From NCBI GenBank assembly GCA_037132075.1, contig JBAXPV010000015.1:1-64000 (forward strand): a DNA stretch of 64,000 nucleotides, in the 5' to 3' direction. Position 1 is the stretch's first letter. Every line of letters starts with the position of its first letter. Of this stretch, positions 8,767 through 17,985 are shown piece after piece. Under the pieces are notes generated by a model. It searched no databases. It saw nothing but the letters and a program-made list of their open reading frames with translations, and was not told the origin of the DNA. The translations under genes and the position numbers were made by a program. This DNA is from JBAXPV01 sp037132075 (GTDB lineage: Bacteria > Bacteroidota > Bacteroidia > Bacteroidales > CAIXZF01).

Positions 8767-9642
8767 CTAATATGTTACGAGTTTAACATTATCGATAAAG
8801 GCTTCAGGCCGAGTGACACCTGTTTCTCGGAACATCCCAAAGAACACTTTGAAGCTTGTGGCATCAGTGATGGATTCCACGGCCGGGGTTAGGTTAATAT
8901 AAACCTTATTCCATCCACTGGTGTGATTTAATACCATTACTGAACTCTGGATGACCTGGCTTGGCGAATTTCCGAAAATACCGACAGTGAGAAGGTTGTT
9001 GGTTTTATAGTTTAGCTCCAGGAATACCGCTTTATTCATTGGGAGCGAGTAATTCATGATCGTAGAACACTCAAAAAGCTTGGCAGTATCACCAAGATAC
9101 ATCGCCCCTGAATATGAACCCTCAAAAACATTGGGGGCGGTCGTCACAATTTGAATGGTACTGTCGCTGCGGGATGTCCTTTCCAGGGAGCTACTACCGT
9201 TTTCAAAGTTCTCAGTCCATACAAAGACAGTAGCCGGGTCATAAGTAACAGTAGGACGAACGGTGTCGGTCTGCTTTTCCTCGAGCGTAATGTCAGCAGA
9301 ATAGGCTGAATAAAATGGATAATAGATCCTGGTGCTGGCAATGCCGTTCATTTTAATGCCAGCAAGGACTCTCACCTTATGTTTTCCACTCATGAGTACA
9401 GGAACAGTGCAGGGCATTTCGAAAGCGCCGATCAGTTCATCGTCTACATAAATCCATGCATCTGTGATCTTGGAGCTCTTTGATCCTTGTGTTTCAGGAT
9501 TGGTATGAAGCAGGATGGTATCAATATGTATATATGCAGGGATTGATTGCTCCCCATTAAAGGCGGTGCATGATAAAAAAAAGGATGCACCAAGGAATAC
9601 AAATAGTAAAAAAGAAAATTTCAGAGGGGTAATTTTAATCAT
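8767..9642 (-). CDS. Lipoprotein of unknown function
   Basis: A 291-residue protein with a lipoprotein signal peptide ending in the lipobox FFLSC (C25), so it should be anchored in an envelope membrane. The body is rich in beta structure. An early segment (about 55-120) resembles a PEGA/Ig-like fold with DDELIGAFEMP. The C-terminal part (about 140-290) has alternating hydrophobic strands typical of a jelly-roll or carbohydrate-binding-like domain. No catalytic motif is visible. It sits one base upstream of the sugar transferase gene, which hints at a role in surface polysaccharide or cell envelope. That is inference from position only. Confidence 0.75.
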   Translation of the reverse strand: MIKITPLKFSFLLFVFLGASFFLSCTAFNGEQSIPAYIHIDTILLHTNPETQGSKSSKITDAWIYVDDELIGAFEMPCTVPVLMSGKHKVRVLAGIKMNGIASTRIYYPFYSAYSADITLEEKQTDTVRPTVTYDPATVFVWTENFENGSSSLERTSRSDSTIQIVTTAPNVFEGSYSGAMYLGDTAKLFECSTIMNYSLPMNKAVFLELNYKTNNLLTVGIFGNSPSQVIQSSVMVLNHTSGWNKVYINLTPAVESITDATSFKVFFGMFRETGVTRPEAFIDNVKLVTY

Positions 9643-9745
9643 GCGCTTACTTTACCCTAAAAACTAAAGACCAAAAACGAGGGCTTAAAGCGATTATTGT
9701 GCAAAAAATCGTTTTTATACGAAAAAAGAATCATAAGGTTCGGGA

Positions 9746-10717
9746 TCAGTGTTGAAGCTTCTCAAGAATCTTATAGGCCACGTCCAGAGCCTGGTAACCA
9801 TCGATGATAGTTACCGAGGGTTCTGTATCAGTTATGATGGCATGTTCAAAGCTCTGCAGTTCTGTCATGATCGCGTTGATGGGAAGAATCTCCGGGTTTT
9901 CGACGATGATCTGCTTTTGTCCTTTACCGTTCCCCAAATCGAGAAGCATGGCAAAAGGATTCATGTTTGCAGGATCAACATCTTCGACACGGATAATCTC
10001 TGTTTTCTGAGCCAGAAAGTCAACTGAGATGTAGGCATTCCGTTGAAAAAAGCGCGTTTTACGCATATTTTTCATCGAAATACGACTTGCAGTAAGGTTC
10101 GCTACGCAACCATTTTCAAATTCAAGCCTGGCATTACAAATATCATGAGTATCACTGATCACGGCAACCCCACTCGCACTAACTTTTTTAATATTTGATT
10201 TGGCGACGCTTAGCACAATATCAATATCGTGAATCATCAGGTCAAGAACAACAGGCACATCAGTTCCCCTGGGATTAAATAAGGCTAAGCGGTGAGATTC
10301 TATAAACAATGGTGATACGATGTGTGATTGTGCCGTAACAAAGGCAGGATTGAAACGTTCCACATGGCCTACCTGAACTTTTACGTTGGCTTCCTCGGCA
10401 ATGGCAATGAGCTCGCGCGCTTCCTCAGGAGTTGTTACGATGGGTTTTTCGATAAAAACATGCCTGGCTTTTTTTAAAGCACGGGAAGCACAGTCAAAAT
10501 GCTGAATTGTTGGCGTGACAATATCCACGACTTCAACACATTCGATAAGTTCGTCGATATCGCCAAACCATTTAATTCCAAATTCTTCTTCTACCTTACG
10601 GGCCATTGCCTCATCCGGATCATGAAAACCAACGATCTCATAACCACTGATTTGCTTCAGACATTTGATGTGAATCTTGCCGAGGTGCCCGGCGCCCAGT
10701 ACTCCTATTCGTAGCAT
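9746..10717 (-). CDS. Gfo/Idh/MocA-family NAD(P)-dependent oxidoreductase
   Basis: A 323-residue two-domain dehydrogenase acting on a sugar or sugar-nucleotide type substrate in the cytoplasm. The Rossmann motif GVLGAGHLGKIH is at residues 5-16, and the family signature EKPI is near 93-96. A C-terminal alpha/beta dimerisation domain follows, with VGHVERFNPAF typical of the GFO_IDH_MocA C-terminal region. Length is normal. A TACTTTTG promoter element lies 17 bases upstream. The neighbouring lipoprotein and sugar transferase suggest, without proof, a role in surface sugar metabolism. Confidence 0.88.
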   Translation of the reverse strand: MLRIGVLGAGHLGKIHIKCLKQISGYEIVGFHDPDEAMARKVEEEFGIKWFGDIDELIECVEVVDIVTPTIQHFDCASRALKKARHVFIEKPIVTTPEEARELIAIAEEANVKVQVGHVERFNPAFVTAQSHIVSPLFIESHRLALFNPRGTDVPVVLDLMIHDIDIVLSVAKSNIKKVSASGVAVISDTHDICNARLEFENGCVANLTASRISMKNMRKTRFFQRNAYISVDFLAQKTEIIRVEDVDPANMNPFAMLLDLGNGKGQKQIIVENPEILPINAIMTELQSFEHAIITDTEPSVTIIDGYQALDVAYKILEKLQH

Positions 10718-10734
10718 CCTTTTCTATTTTTTTG

Positions 10735-10742
10735 CAAAAGTA
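10735..10742 (-). promoter_or_regulatory. -7 promoter element for the Gfo/Idh gene
   Basis: On the minus strand this reads TACTTTTG, matching TAnnTTTG, 17 bases before the ATG of the oxidoreductase gene. The pcm gene diverges from the same short region. A weaker plus-strand candidate (TAAATTCG near 10768, preceded by TTTTG) could serve pcm. Confidence 0.65.
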
Positions 10743-10803
10743 CGATTTTTGCGGCTTCAGAATCGCTAAATTCGCAGCAGCCAAGGCTAATCCGGGCAAT
10801 TTT

Positions 10804-11454
10804 ATGGAAGATACGTACAGGCATAAAGGGTTAAGGAAAAAATTAGTTGAAGAATTGCAAGGAAAAGGCATCAGCGACCCTGGTGTTTTAGCGGCAATCG
10901 AGAAGATACCCAGACATTTTTTCTTTGATTCCAGCTTTTTAGAATTTGCTTACCAGGATAAAGCTTTTCCTATTGGCGCAGGTCAGACCATTTCACAGCC
11001 CTATACGGTTGCTTTTCAAACCAGCCTGCTTGACATTAAAAAATCAGAACGTATTCTGGAGATTGGAACCGGTTCCGGTTACCAGGCAGTGATCCTGGCA
11101 GAACTCGGTGCAAAAGTTTTCTCAATCGAGCGACAGAAAAGCCTTTACCTCAAAGCCAAAGAGTTTATTCCTTCCTTACGTTATACGGTGAAAGTATTTT
11201 ATGGAGATGGATACAAAGGCCTTCCGGCTTTTGCTCCCTTTGACAAAATACTGATTACTGCTGCTGCACCATATCTCCCGGAACCCTTGAAAGAACAGTT
11301 AAAAATCAATGGACTGATCGTAGCTCCTGTCGGGAAGGGCGACGTACAAGTTATGAAGACCTATCGAAAAATTTCGGAAACCGAGTTTGAAGAGAAAGAA
11401 CACGGTTTTTTCCGTTTCGTTCCCCTACTGGAGGACAAAGCCAATAATGCTTAA
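10804..11454 (+). CDS. pcm: Protein-L-isoaspartate O-methyltransferase
   Basis: Cytosolic SAM-dependent enzyme that methylates L-isoaspartyl residues to start repair of aged proteins. SAM-binding motif I is LEIGTGSGYQAVILAEL, and the Pcm signature IGAGQTISQPYTVAF lies before it. The frame is open further upstream to 10732, but homologues begin around the helix MEDTYRHKGLRKKL. The upstream part also overlaps the divergent promoter region. I therefore take the ATG at 10804, giving 216 residues, the normal Pcm size. It converges with the TonB receptor gene with only 3 bases between the stop codons. Confidence 0.93.
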   Translation: MEDTYRHKGLRKKLVEELQGKGISDPGVLAAIEKIPRHFFFDSSFLEFAYQDKAFPIGAGQTISQPYTVAFQTSLLDIKKSERILEIGTGSGYQAVILAELGAKVFSIERQKSLYLKAKEFIPSLRYTVKVFYGDGYKGLPAFAPFDKILITAAAPYLPEPLKEQLKINGLIVAPVGKGDVQVMKTYRKISETEFEEKEHGFFRFVPLLEDKANNA

Positions 11455-11457
11455 AGC

Positions 11458-13860
11458 CTAAAATTCGACTTTAATCCCAACTGTTGGCAACAAAGTCCCT
11501 GAAGAAGAAGGAATCTCCCGAAGGGTATAACGTTTAATCCCCTGGGGATCCGTAAATACAGGGTAAACAACACCTTTGTTATCATAGTTTACGAGAATAG
11601 GCTGGCTTTCTGACTGGAAGTTGTAAAGATTTTGAATGTCAAGATACACCATCAACGACCAGTTTTTCATGAAATACTCTTTATCTACCCTGACATCCAA
11701 TTGGTGAAATGCCTTTAGTCGTTGTGTATTAAAACGGGCAAAATCCAGGTAACCCTGTTGTTTTACATCCCAGGCTTCCACACGGCTTGATTTGTCCATA
11801 TCATACGGTGTGTAAGGGGCACCACCAACATACCTCCATTTCAGGCCAACATCCCAATTATTATTTAGATTCCGGGTAAGGGTAAAATTAAAAATCTGTT
11901 TGTTATCCCAGGATGACGGTACATAATGTCCTTTATAATCCGTGAATTCGCTACGGACCAGGGTAAAGGCTGCCAGGATGTTAAATCCTTTCAGGCTTTT
12001 GTCCCTGAAAACGACTTCCATACCATAGGCTTTTCCTTTCGAAGTAGAGCTAAGTGGCTCATCACCAAAGGTTCCATAAGTACCTCCTTTGCTCGCCAAA
12101 GAGATCGAATCAAGCAATGAGAATGGGTAATTGCTGTAAAGTTTGTAAAACCCCTCTACAGAAATCTTCGAAGTACTCCTTGGCTGAAATTCTGTGCCTA
12201 AAACAATATGATCTGCAGTCAAATATGTTATCCCAAGGTCCTTGTTCACAAACTGACCGATACTGTTTTGATATCCCAAACTGGTATAAGCAGGCAATTG
12301 GTAATAGCGTCCCACATTAAAATTAAGCGTGAACTTTTCGGTTAAAAGATAAGAAGCCGACAACCTGGGGGAGAACTGCTTCAAAGGGTTGCACATTTGT
12401 TGTGAATAGTCGTTGGCATCGATGCGCACTCCAAGCGAAAGAGCCAGGCGGCTGTTTAGCATCGATTTTGTGGCTTGACCAAAGAAATGATATTTTATCA
12501 TTTGCATCCTGACATCATAATTGACCTCTATAAGGGTATCCTTCACGAACATTTTCTGATACGTCTTGTTGCTGTATTTCGCAAATTCCATCCCGGTTCC
12601 GTACATGATTTTCAATGATCCATATTCCGAGGTGCCTTCATAACGTGCCTTATTCTCAATCTCTTGTGAGGTATAATCGAGTTGTTTATTAATAGGAATT
12701 TCAATATTATCAAGATATTTATATACATTATTGTTCAGCATGTTTCGACTGACAACCCACATATCATTCCCTTTTTTACGAAAATGGCGCCATACACCGC
12801 CAATGGTATAGCTCCATTGTGTATTAACCGGCAAATATCCCAACACATATTTCTGAAATTCATTTGGTTTTTTTATCCCGGTATTGAGCCTGAACTGATC
12901 CAGGGAACCCAGGCTTATCAAGGTAAACTGGTTGTTCTTGTTGACATTCCATTTGTATTTCAACTGATAATCGTTGTATGTTGGTAAAAAGGGCAATCCC
13001 AATACACTAAACAGCCCCTGAAGGTAAGACCGACGCACAGAAACCAAAATAGTTGAATTGGAGGAAACAGGACCGTCTGCTGTAAATCCGATGTCAGTTG
13101 CCCCCACAGCTGCATTAAAATTCCATTTATCTCTATTCCCGTCGATTTGCCTGAATTCAATCACTGAACTCAGCGCATTACCCCGACTGGCAGGGAACGC
13201 CCCGGCCATAAAGTCTACTTCTCTTATAAAATCAGCATTGATAATTCCAACCGGACCACCTGAAGCACCTTGCGTGGCAAAATGATTCAAGTTTGGGATC
13301 TCTACGCCATCCAGGTAAAAACGGTTTTCGCTCGCCCCTCCTCCCCTGACAACAATGTCGTTCCTGAAGGCAGGTGAGGATGACACGCCAGGTAAAGATT
13401 GTAGCACACGCGAAATATCACGATTGGCTCCCGGGTTCTTCTCGATCTCAGAGATGTTTAATGTTTGCAGAGAAACCGGACTTTCCAGTTTCCGGGTAAA
13501 GGGTGATGCCTTAATCTCAACAGTCTCGAGCTTTACCACGACTTCCTTCATGGGGATATCAAACTGTGCCGGGTGAACATTCGTAAGCTGTATGTCCTCT
13601 GTCAGGATCTTCTCAAAGCCTAAGGCGCTAACCTCTAGCTTAATGTAGCCAGCCGTTAGGTTTGTTAGCGTGTAAAATCCATTGATGTCAGACGTCGTTC
13701 CCTTCTGAGGCTGTCCAGCAACAATGATATTGACAAAAGGCAAGGCTTCGTTGTTGGTGCTGTTGTATACCTTCCCTTTAATGATCCCTGATTGTGAAAA
13801 TACAGGGAATACTGCAAAAAAGCAAACCAACAGAAAAGCGATTTTAAGCGTGTGTTTCAT
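11458..13860 (-). CDS. TonB-dependent receptor with carboxypeptidase-like regulatory domain
   Basis: An 800-residue outer-membrane transporter that imports a ligand using TonB energy. The signal peptide ends near FPVFSQS (about residue 23). A carboxypeptidase-regulatory-like beta-sandwich follows (about 25-110, with GKVYNSTNNEALPFVNI). A plug domain has VLQSLPGVSSSPAFRNDIVV and RGGGASENRFYLDGVEI. The rest is a 22-strand-type beta-barrel ending in aromatic-rich VGIKVEF. No SusD partner is adjacent, so it is not a typical polysaccharide utilisation pair. The ligand is unknown; iron chelates, cobalamin or peptides are possible. It is isolated between pcm and miaA. Confidence 0.93.
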   Translation of the reverse strand: MKHTLKIAFLLVCFFAVFPVFSQSGIIKGKVYNSTNNEALPFVNIIVAGQPQKGTTSDINGFYTLTNLTAGYIKLEVSALGFEKILTEDIQLTNVHPAQFDIPMKEVVVKLETVEIKASPFTRKLESPVSLQTLNISEIEKNPGANRDISRVLQSLPGVSSSPAFRNDIVVRGGGASENRFYLDGVEIPNLNHFATQGASGGPVGIINADFIREVDFMAGAFPASRGNALSSVIEFRQIDGNRDKWNFNAAVGATDIGFTADGPVSSNSTILVSVRRSYLQGLFSVLGLPFLPTYNDYQLKYKWNVNKNNQFTLISLGSLDQFRLNTGIKKPNEFQKYVLGYLPVNTQWSYTIGGVWRHFRKKGNDMWVVSRNMLNNNVYKYLDNIEIPINKQLDYTSQEIENKARYEGTSEYGSLKIMYGTGMEFAKYSNKTYQKMFVKDTLIEVNYDVRMQMIKYHFFGQATKSMLNSRLALSLGVRIDANDYSQQMCNPLKQFSPRLSASYLLTEKFTLNFNVGRYYQLPAYTSLGYQNSIGQFVNKDLGITYLTADHIVLGTEFQPRSTSKISVEGFYKLYSNYPFSLLDSISLASKGGTYGTFGDEPLSSTSKGKAYGMEVVFRDKSLKGFNILAAFTLVRSEFTDYKGHYVPSSWDNKQIFNFTLTRNLNNNWDVGLKWRYVGGAPYTPYDMDKSSRVEAWDVKQQGYLDFARFNTQRLKAFHQLDVRVDKEYFMKNWSLMVYLDIQNLYNFQSESQPILVNYDNKGVVYPVFTDPQGIKRYTLREIPSSSGTLLPTVGIKVEF

Positions 13861-13888
13861 AAAGCTGTTTTGTATAAAACAAGTTTTT

Positions 13889-14794
13889 TCATAATTTGTT
13901 TAATCTTTTTTCTATTTCATTAAACATTACATCTTTCGTTTCTCCTTTGACAAACCAATGAATCGCAATTTCTTTCTTCTCCATACGCCTAAACCAAGTC
14001 ATTTGACGTTTTGCGAACTGATGGATCGCAGTATTTAACTTCGTAAACATTTCTTTCTCATCAATTGCTCCTGTACAAAACAAAGTAAGCCATTTATATT
14101 CTAGTCCGAAAGCCATCAATCTTTCTGCTGAGATTCCTTGTTTTAATAAGCCGCGGACTTCATCGGTGAGTCCCTCGTTCAAGCGCTGGTTCAGGCGTGC
14201 AGTGATTCTTTCACGGATGATGGCTCTGTATGGTGCAATGCCGAAAGTCAGACTTTCCACCTTTGTATTACCCAAAGGTTTCAGCGCAAGCCTTTGAAAA
14301 TACTCTTTTTGTTCTATGGCTTTCAGCAGGCGATCGCGTGAAGAGATGTCAGTAGTGGCATGGAGTGGCCCGAAAGAAGCCAGGTGCGCAACCAGCGCCT
14401 CCATAGTCCAGTTGGCAAGTTCCTGACGGCGTGGCTCGTCGATTGGAACCTTGACGAGATTGTAACCTTCCAAAACTGATTCCAGGTAAAGCCCGGTCCC
14501 GCCGCATAAAACCGGGAGCTTGCCTCTGTTTTTAATTTCATGATAGGCTTTAAAGAAGCCCTGTTGAAACATAAACACATTATATTCCTCCATGGGATCG
14601 AGGATGTCGACGAGGTGATACGGAATTTGTTTCCCTTCAACAGTAAAATCCAGGAGGTCTTTCCCGGTACCCAAATCCATGCCACGATAGACCTGGCGGG
14701 AATCAGCGCTGATCACTTCACCAGACAAGCGACTGGCTGTATAAGCGGCCAAGGCAGTTTTACCGCATGCTGTTGGTCCAAGTATCGTAATCAT
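13889..14794 (-). CDS. miaA: tRNA dimethylallyltransferase (MiaA)
   Basis: Transfers a dimethylallyl group to A37 of tRNAs that read UNN codons. The P-loop is GPTACGKT at residues 6-13, and the family signature ADSRQVYRGMDLGTGKD follows near 35-51. The tRNA-binding region with RLMAFGLEYKW and the FAKRQMTWFRR motif near the C-terminus are typical. Length 301 is normal for MiaA. The sequence differs slightly from textbook MiaA (GTGKD instead of GTAKP), as seen in Bacteroidota second copies. The start codon overlaps the upstream glycosyltransferase stop by 4 bases (ATGA-type), indicating translational coupling. Confidence 0.9.
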   Translation of the reverse strand: MITILGPTACGKTALAAYTASRLSGEVISADSRQVYRGMDLGTGKDLLDFTVEGKQIPYHLVDILDPMEEYNVFMFQQGFFKAYHEIKNRGKLPVLCGGTGLYLESVLEGYNLVKVPIDEPRRQELANWTMEALVAHLASFGPLHATTDISSRDRLLKAIEQKEYFQRLALKPLGNTKVESLTFGIAPYRAIIRERITARLNQRLNEGLTDEVRGLLKQGISAERLMAFGLEYKWLTLFCTGAIDEKEMFTKLNTAIHQFAKRQMTWFRRMEKKEIAIHWFVKGETKDVMFNEIEKRLNKL

Positions 14795-16029
14795 GAGAAT
14801 AAGGAATCATGTTGTTTCTGATATTCGTTTTCTATGGATTTCAACTCATTTCTTAACATATCTAGCTCATTTATAGTTAAATGATCAAAGCCTACAGGAT
14901 AAAAAGAAAAAGTGATATCTTCCAAAATATTGGGGAAGAAAGTCAAAAGAAAATGATATAAGTTTCTCTCATCTGATAATTCGGGCCCGGCATGTCTCGA
15001 CTTTAAAAACTGTAAAATTCTGAGCCCATCTAATTTTCCATGACATGCATGCAAGAACCGATGAAATTCAGGATTGTTATCACGCAATGGTTGCCAAAGA
15101 TCCTGTTCTTTGAATGCTTCTGCCAGGTAAAGGTCCATTGGCGTAGCAACTGTCGCTGAAAAGAGATCAGGAAAGAGTTGATAGGTCTGGCTGACGAGAT
15201 CAAATTCTTTATAATCATAAAGGGGATAACTACTCCAGTCGCCTGCCGCACCTTTCATCATTGCAGGGCCGGTTCCGAAAAACACCCTGTCAGAAAACCG
15301 CGCAGCCGGGTAAACCATCTCTTCGTTCCAAAAAAGCATCTCCCCGAATTTACGAAGCTTTTGCAGGAAATAGAAGTCTTCCCCGCTTTTATTTGGGGTC
15401 ATCCCGCCAATCGCTTTGTAAGCCCAAACCGGAACTGCAATGGCGCTCCCAAGTGCACTGAATGCAAATGGGCTCCCGATACGCCAAAGGTTAATGACAT
15501 AATAGCGCATATAGATTTCATAACGAAGGATGGCACGGTTCGCCACTTCATCCTGGGTAAGCTGATGATAATATGGAACGGCTAAGGCTGTTTTGCGCGG
15601 ATGCCTGCCTAAAGATTCAACAATCGTTTTGAAATATTGTGGCCTGATGCGGGTATCACCATCAAGACTGACAATGACATCTCCTGGTTTTGCTAAAGAA
15701 GCGCATTCCTCCATAGCGATTTTCCGGGCCCATCCTACCCCGAATTGTTTTCCCTTCCAACCCGTATCTCTGGAGCTATAATCGAGCAGGTGATAATTTG
15801 TATGTTCTTTTAGAAACTGTAAGCTGCTTATATTGTTCTCACAAATCCTAAACTTGATTGGATCATTCCACCACGTATCCGGTTGATTGACACAGCAGAT
15901 CACTTCAAAATCGCGATACGTTTGGGCGCTGATGTCTGCAATCAGATTGGGAAGGTTTTCCAGCTCATCCATTAAGGGAATTGCCAGCCATAGCTTAGGT
16001 TCAGGATTCGTCGTTCTCAAATCCTCCAA
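14791..16029 (-). CDS. Family 2 glycosyltransferase-like protein
   Basis: A 412-residue GT-A fold protein. The N-terminal strand LWLAIPLMDELENLPNLI and the DxD-like motif VIVSLDGDTRI (near residues 118-128) are typical of GT2. A later GEDFYF/acidic segment could hold the catalytic base. No transmembrane helix is evident, so it is likely cytoplasmic or peripheral. The C-terminal 100 residues are helical and unrecognised. The gene start lies inside the 3' end of the dihydroorotate dehydrogenase-like gene (29-base overlap), and its end overlaps miaA by 4 bases, so all three form one operon. Donor and acceptor are unknown. Confidence 0.8.
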   Translation of the reverse strand: MEDLRTTNPEPKLWLAIPLMDELENLPNLIADISAQTYRDFEVICCVNQPDTWWNDPIKFRICENNISSLQFLKEHTNYHLLDYSSRDTGWKGKQFGVGWARKIAMEECASLAKPGDVIVSLDGDTRIRPQYFKTIVESLGRHPRKTALAVPYYHQLTQDEVANRAILRYEIYMRYYVINLWRIGSPFAFSALGSAIAVPVWAYKAIGGMTPNKSGEDFYFLQKLRKFGEMLFWNEEMVYPAARFSDRVFFGTGPAMMKGAAGDWSSYPLYDYKEFDLVSQTYQLFPDLFSATVATPMDLYLAEAFKEQDLWQPLRDNNPEFHRFLHACHGKLDGLRILQFLKSRHAGPELSDERNLYHFLLTFFPNILEDITFSFYPVGFDHLTINELDMLRNELKSIENEYQKQHDSLFS

Positions 16030-16996
16030 AATTACTTAAGTACTGAAAACGTTCATATGTGGCGGGATTGTCGGACTTTTTTAAACTCAATTTTCCGCAA
16101 AAAGACTTTATGCTGTCAAACTCATGTTCAGTCATCCAAGCTTCCAGACCTTTCAGCATCAAATTCGCGTAGGCTGGTCCGTTCTTATAAAAGGCGCTGG
16201 TGACTTGCACCGCTTTAGCCCCAGCGAGTATCATCTTGATCATGCCCTGGCTGTCATGAACGCCGGTAGCAGCGGCAATGTCACACATGACACGATCCGA
16301 CAGTAAAGCCGTCCACCGTAATGGGAGGTAAATCTCTTCAGGATGACTCAGTTTGGGGCCGTGAATAACTTTTATTGTGTCGATGTCGATATCAGGGACA
16401 TAATACCTGTTAAAGAGAACCATCCCGGCTATTCCTGTCCAGGAAAGTTTCAGTGCCATTTTCGTCATTCCTGAAAAATAAGGAGAGATTTTGACGGCCA
16501 GCGGTAGTTTTACTACCCGCATCAACTCAGTAAGTACATCGAAATAGACTTTTTCAATATCCTCACTGCTCTTCATCGGGTCAGATGGCGGAACAAAAAA
16601 ATTGAGTTCCAGGGCATCAGCACCGGAGCTTTCAATACGTCTTGCGAAAGACATCCATTCAAATGAGGAAACACAGTTGATGCTGGCAATAATCGGAATA
16701 TCAACTTCTTGTTTACACCGCTCAATCAGTCTAAGATATTCAGTCATGTTGACATGCCTTGACCAGGTGCCTACATGCTCGTGCTGTTTTAGCGATTTTG
16801 GATACTGAGAAAACGTTTTCTGTTTATCAGAATTACAAACGAGATCTTCTTCAAAAACAGACTTAAGAACAACAGCACCAACACCTTGGATAGCAAGTTC
16901 TTTAATGGTATCAATTTGTGCAGTCAAGCCAGAACTCCCTGCAATCAGCGGGTTCTTTAGCGACAGCCCCATGTAATGGGTAGAAAGATCAGGCAT
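16001..16996 (-). CDS. Dihydroorotate dehydrogenase-like FMN protein
   Basis: A 331-residue TIM-barrel flavoprotein of the dihydroorotate dehydrogenase-like family. Visible motifs are LSLKNPLIAGSSGLT at the N-terminus, IIASINCVSSFEWM (the position of the first substrate/FMN loop), ALELNFF, LAVKISPYFSGM, and GAKAVQVTSAFY for phosphate binding. Residues differ from true PyrD in the active-site loops, so I would not call it pyrD. A second, genuine PyrD would be expected elsewhere. It opens the operon with the GT2 and miaA genes and has a TACCTTTG promoter element 18 bases upstream. Confidence 0.85.
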   Translation of the reverse strand: MPDLSTHYMGLSLKNPLIAGSSGLTAQIDTIKELAIQGVGAVVLKSVFEEDLVCNSDKQKTFSQYPKSLKQHEHVGTWSRHVNMTEYLRLIERCKQEVDIPIIASINCVSSFEWMSFARRIESSGADALELNFFVPPSDPMKSSEDIEKVYFDVLTELMRVVKLPLAVKISPYFSGMTKMALKLSWTGIAGMVLFNRYYVPDIDIDTIKVIHGPKLSHPEEIYLPLRWTALLSDRVMCDIAAATGVHDSQGMIKMILAGAKAVQVTSAFYKNGPAYANLMLKGLEAWMTEHEFDSIKSFCGKLSLKKSDNPATYERFQYLSNFGGFENDES

Positions 16997-17014
16997 AAAA
17001 TCAACTTTACCCTA

Positions 17015-17022
17015 CAAAGGTA
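17015..17022 (-). promoter_or_regulatory. -7 promoter element for the DHOD-GT2-miaA operon
   Basis: On the minus strand this reads TACCTTTG, a consensus -7 element, 18 bases before the ATG at 16996. It sits in the 41-base gap after the ferredoxin-like gene, so the operon has its own promoter rather than depending on read-through. Confidence 0.7.
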
Positions 17023-17037
17023 AAAAGCTGACGTAAT

Positions 17038-17904
17038 TTATGCCCATTCTTCTGAAAGAACTTCTCCCCTAATTGACAGATAAACTTCTTTAAGTGGAAT
17101 TTTCCGTCCTGCCTGCTGTAGCGCTACTTTTGCGAGTTGACTCAGACCACCGCAACAAGGAACTTCCATCATGATGACAGTAATCGTATTCACTTTGGAT
17201 TCACTGACCATGGTTGCCAGCTTTTCAATGTAAGCCTCCTTACCCTGATCTAGTTTCGGGCAAGCAATAGCCAAAGCTTTACCTTTGATAAACTGAGCAT
17301 GAAAGTTGCCGACAGAGAAAGCGGAACAATCAGAGGCCAGTACGAGGTCAGCACCCTGAAGGTAGCTCGCCCTGGGATTCAACAAATGCAATTGCACAGG
17401 CCATTGCCTGAGTTCTGAAGGGACTTCCATTGCATTGGAATTTCCGTTTGCGCCTGCGGCAAGGGGAGCCTGCTCGCGAAAATCCTGGGCTAATGAGCCG
17501 CTACACCCACATCCAAGTGGTTCTGTCCCATGGTCAAGGGAATGAGTTAATTGTTCTGACATATCTATATTATTTTCTTTTAAATAGGCTACGGCTTCCT
17601 TAAGGAAACCTTCTTCGTTATGTTCCCGTAGATGTTGCAGGTGAGCCAGTATTGTATTTCTTCCCTGTGTTACGATCACGGCCATCACCATACGCTCATT
17701 GTAAGGTTCAGCCTCACGCTCCTCCAGTGTAATGGCTTCTTGTGGACAATGGCCCAGACAAGCGCCCAAGCCATCACAGAATAAATCACTGATCAAACGT
17801 GCTTTTCCATCTATAATTTGCAGGGCTCCTTCGTGGCAGTTGGGAATACATAAAGCACATCCGTCACATTTGTCTTCATCTATATTTATTATCTGTCTTT
17901 TCAT
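17038..17904 (-). CDS. 4Fe-4S binding protein with C-terminal cysteine-rich domain
   Basis: A 288-residue cytoplasmic iron-sulfur protein. The first cluster motif is C13-x2-C16-x2-C19-x3-C23. A second has C43, C49, C53 followed by Pro, an atypical spacing shared by related Bacteroidota ferredoxins. The C-terminal half carries more conserved-looking cysteines (GCGCSGS, ASDCSAF, ACPKLDQGKEAY, PCCGGL), suggesting a further metal or redox site. An electron-transfer role is likely; the partner is unknown. An Rrf2-type regulator with its own Fe-S cysteines lies 81 bases upstream on the same strand, suggesting redox- or iron-responsive control. Confidence 0.85.
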   Translation of the reverse strand: MKRQIINIDEDKCDGCALCIPNCHEGALQIIDGKARLISDLFCDGLGACLGHCPQEAITLEEREAEPYNERMVMAVIVTQGRNTILAHLQHLREHNEEGFLKEAVAYLKENNIDMSEQLTHSLDHGTEPLGCGCSGSLAQDFREQAPLAAGANGNSNAMEVPSELRQWPVQLHLLNPRASYLQGADLVLASDCSAFSVGNFHAQFIKGKALAIACPKLDQGKEAYIEKLATMVSESKVNTITVIMMEVPCCGGLSQLAKVALQQAGRKIPLKEVYLSIRGEVLSEEWA

Positions 17905-17985
17905 TTATTTATTAAAGCTTTCAATAAAAAATCTATTAAAGTATTTAAGTAACGAATTTCGCAATTATATTAAAAAAAATGCAGC

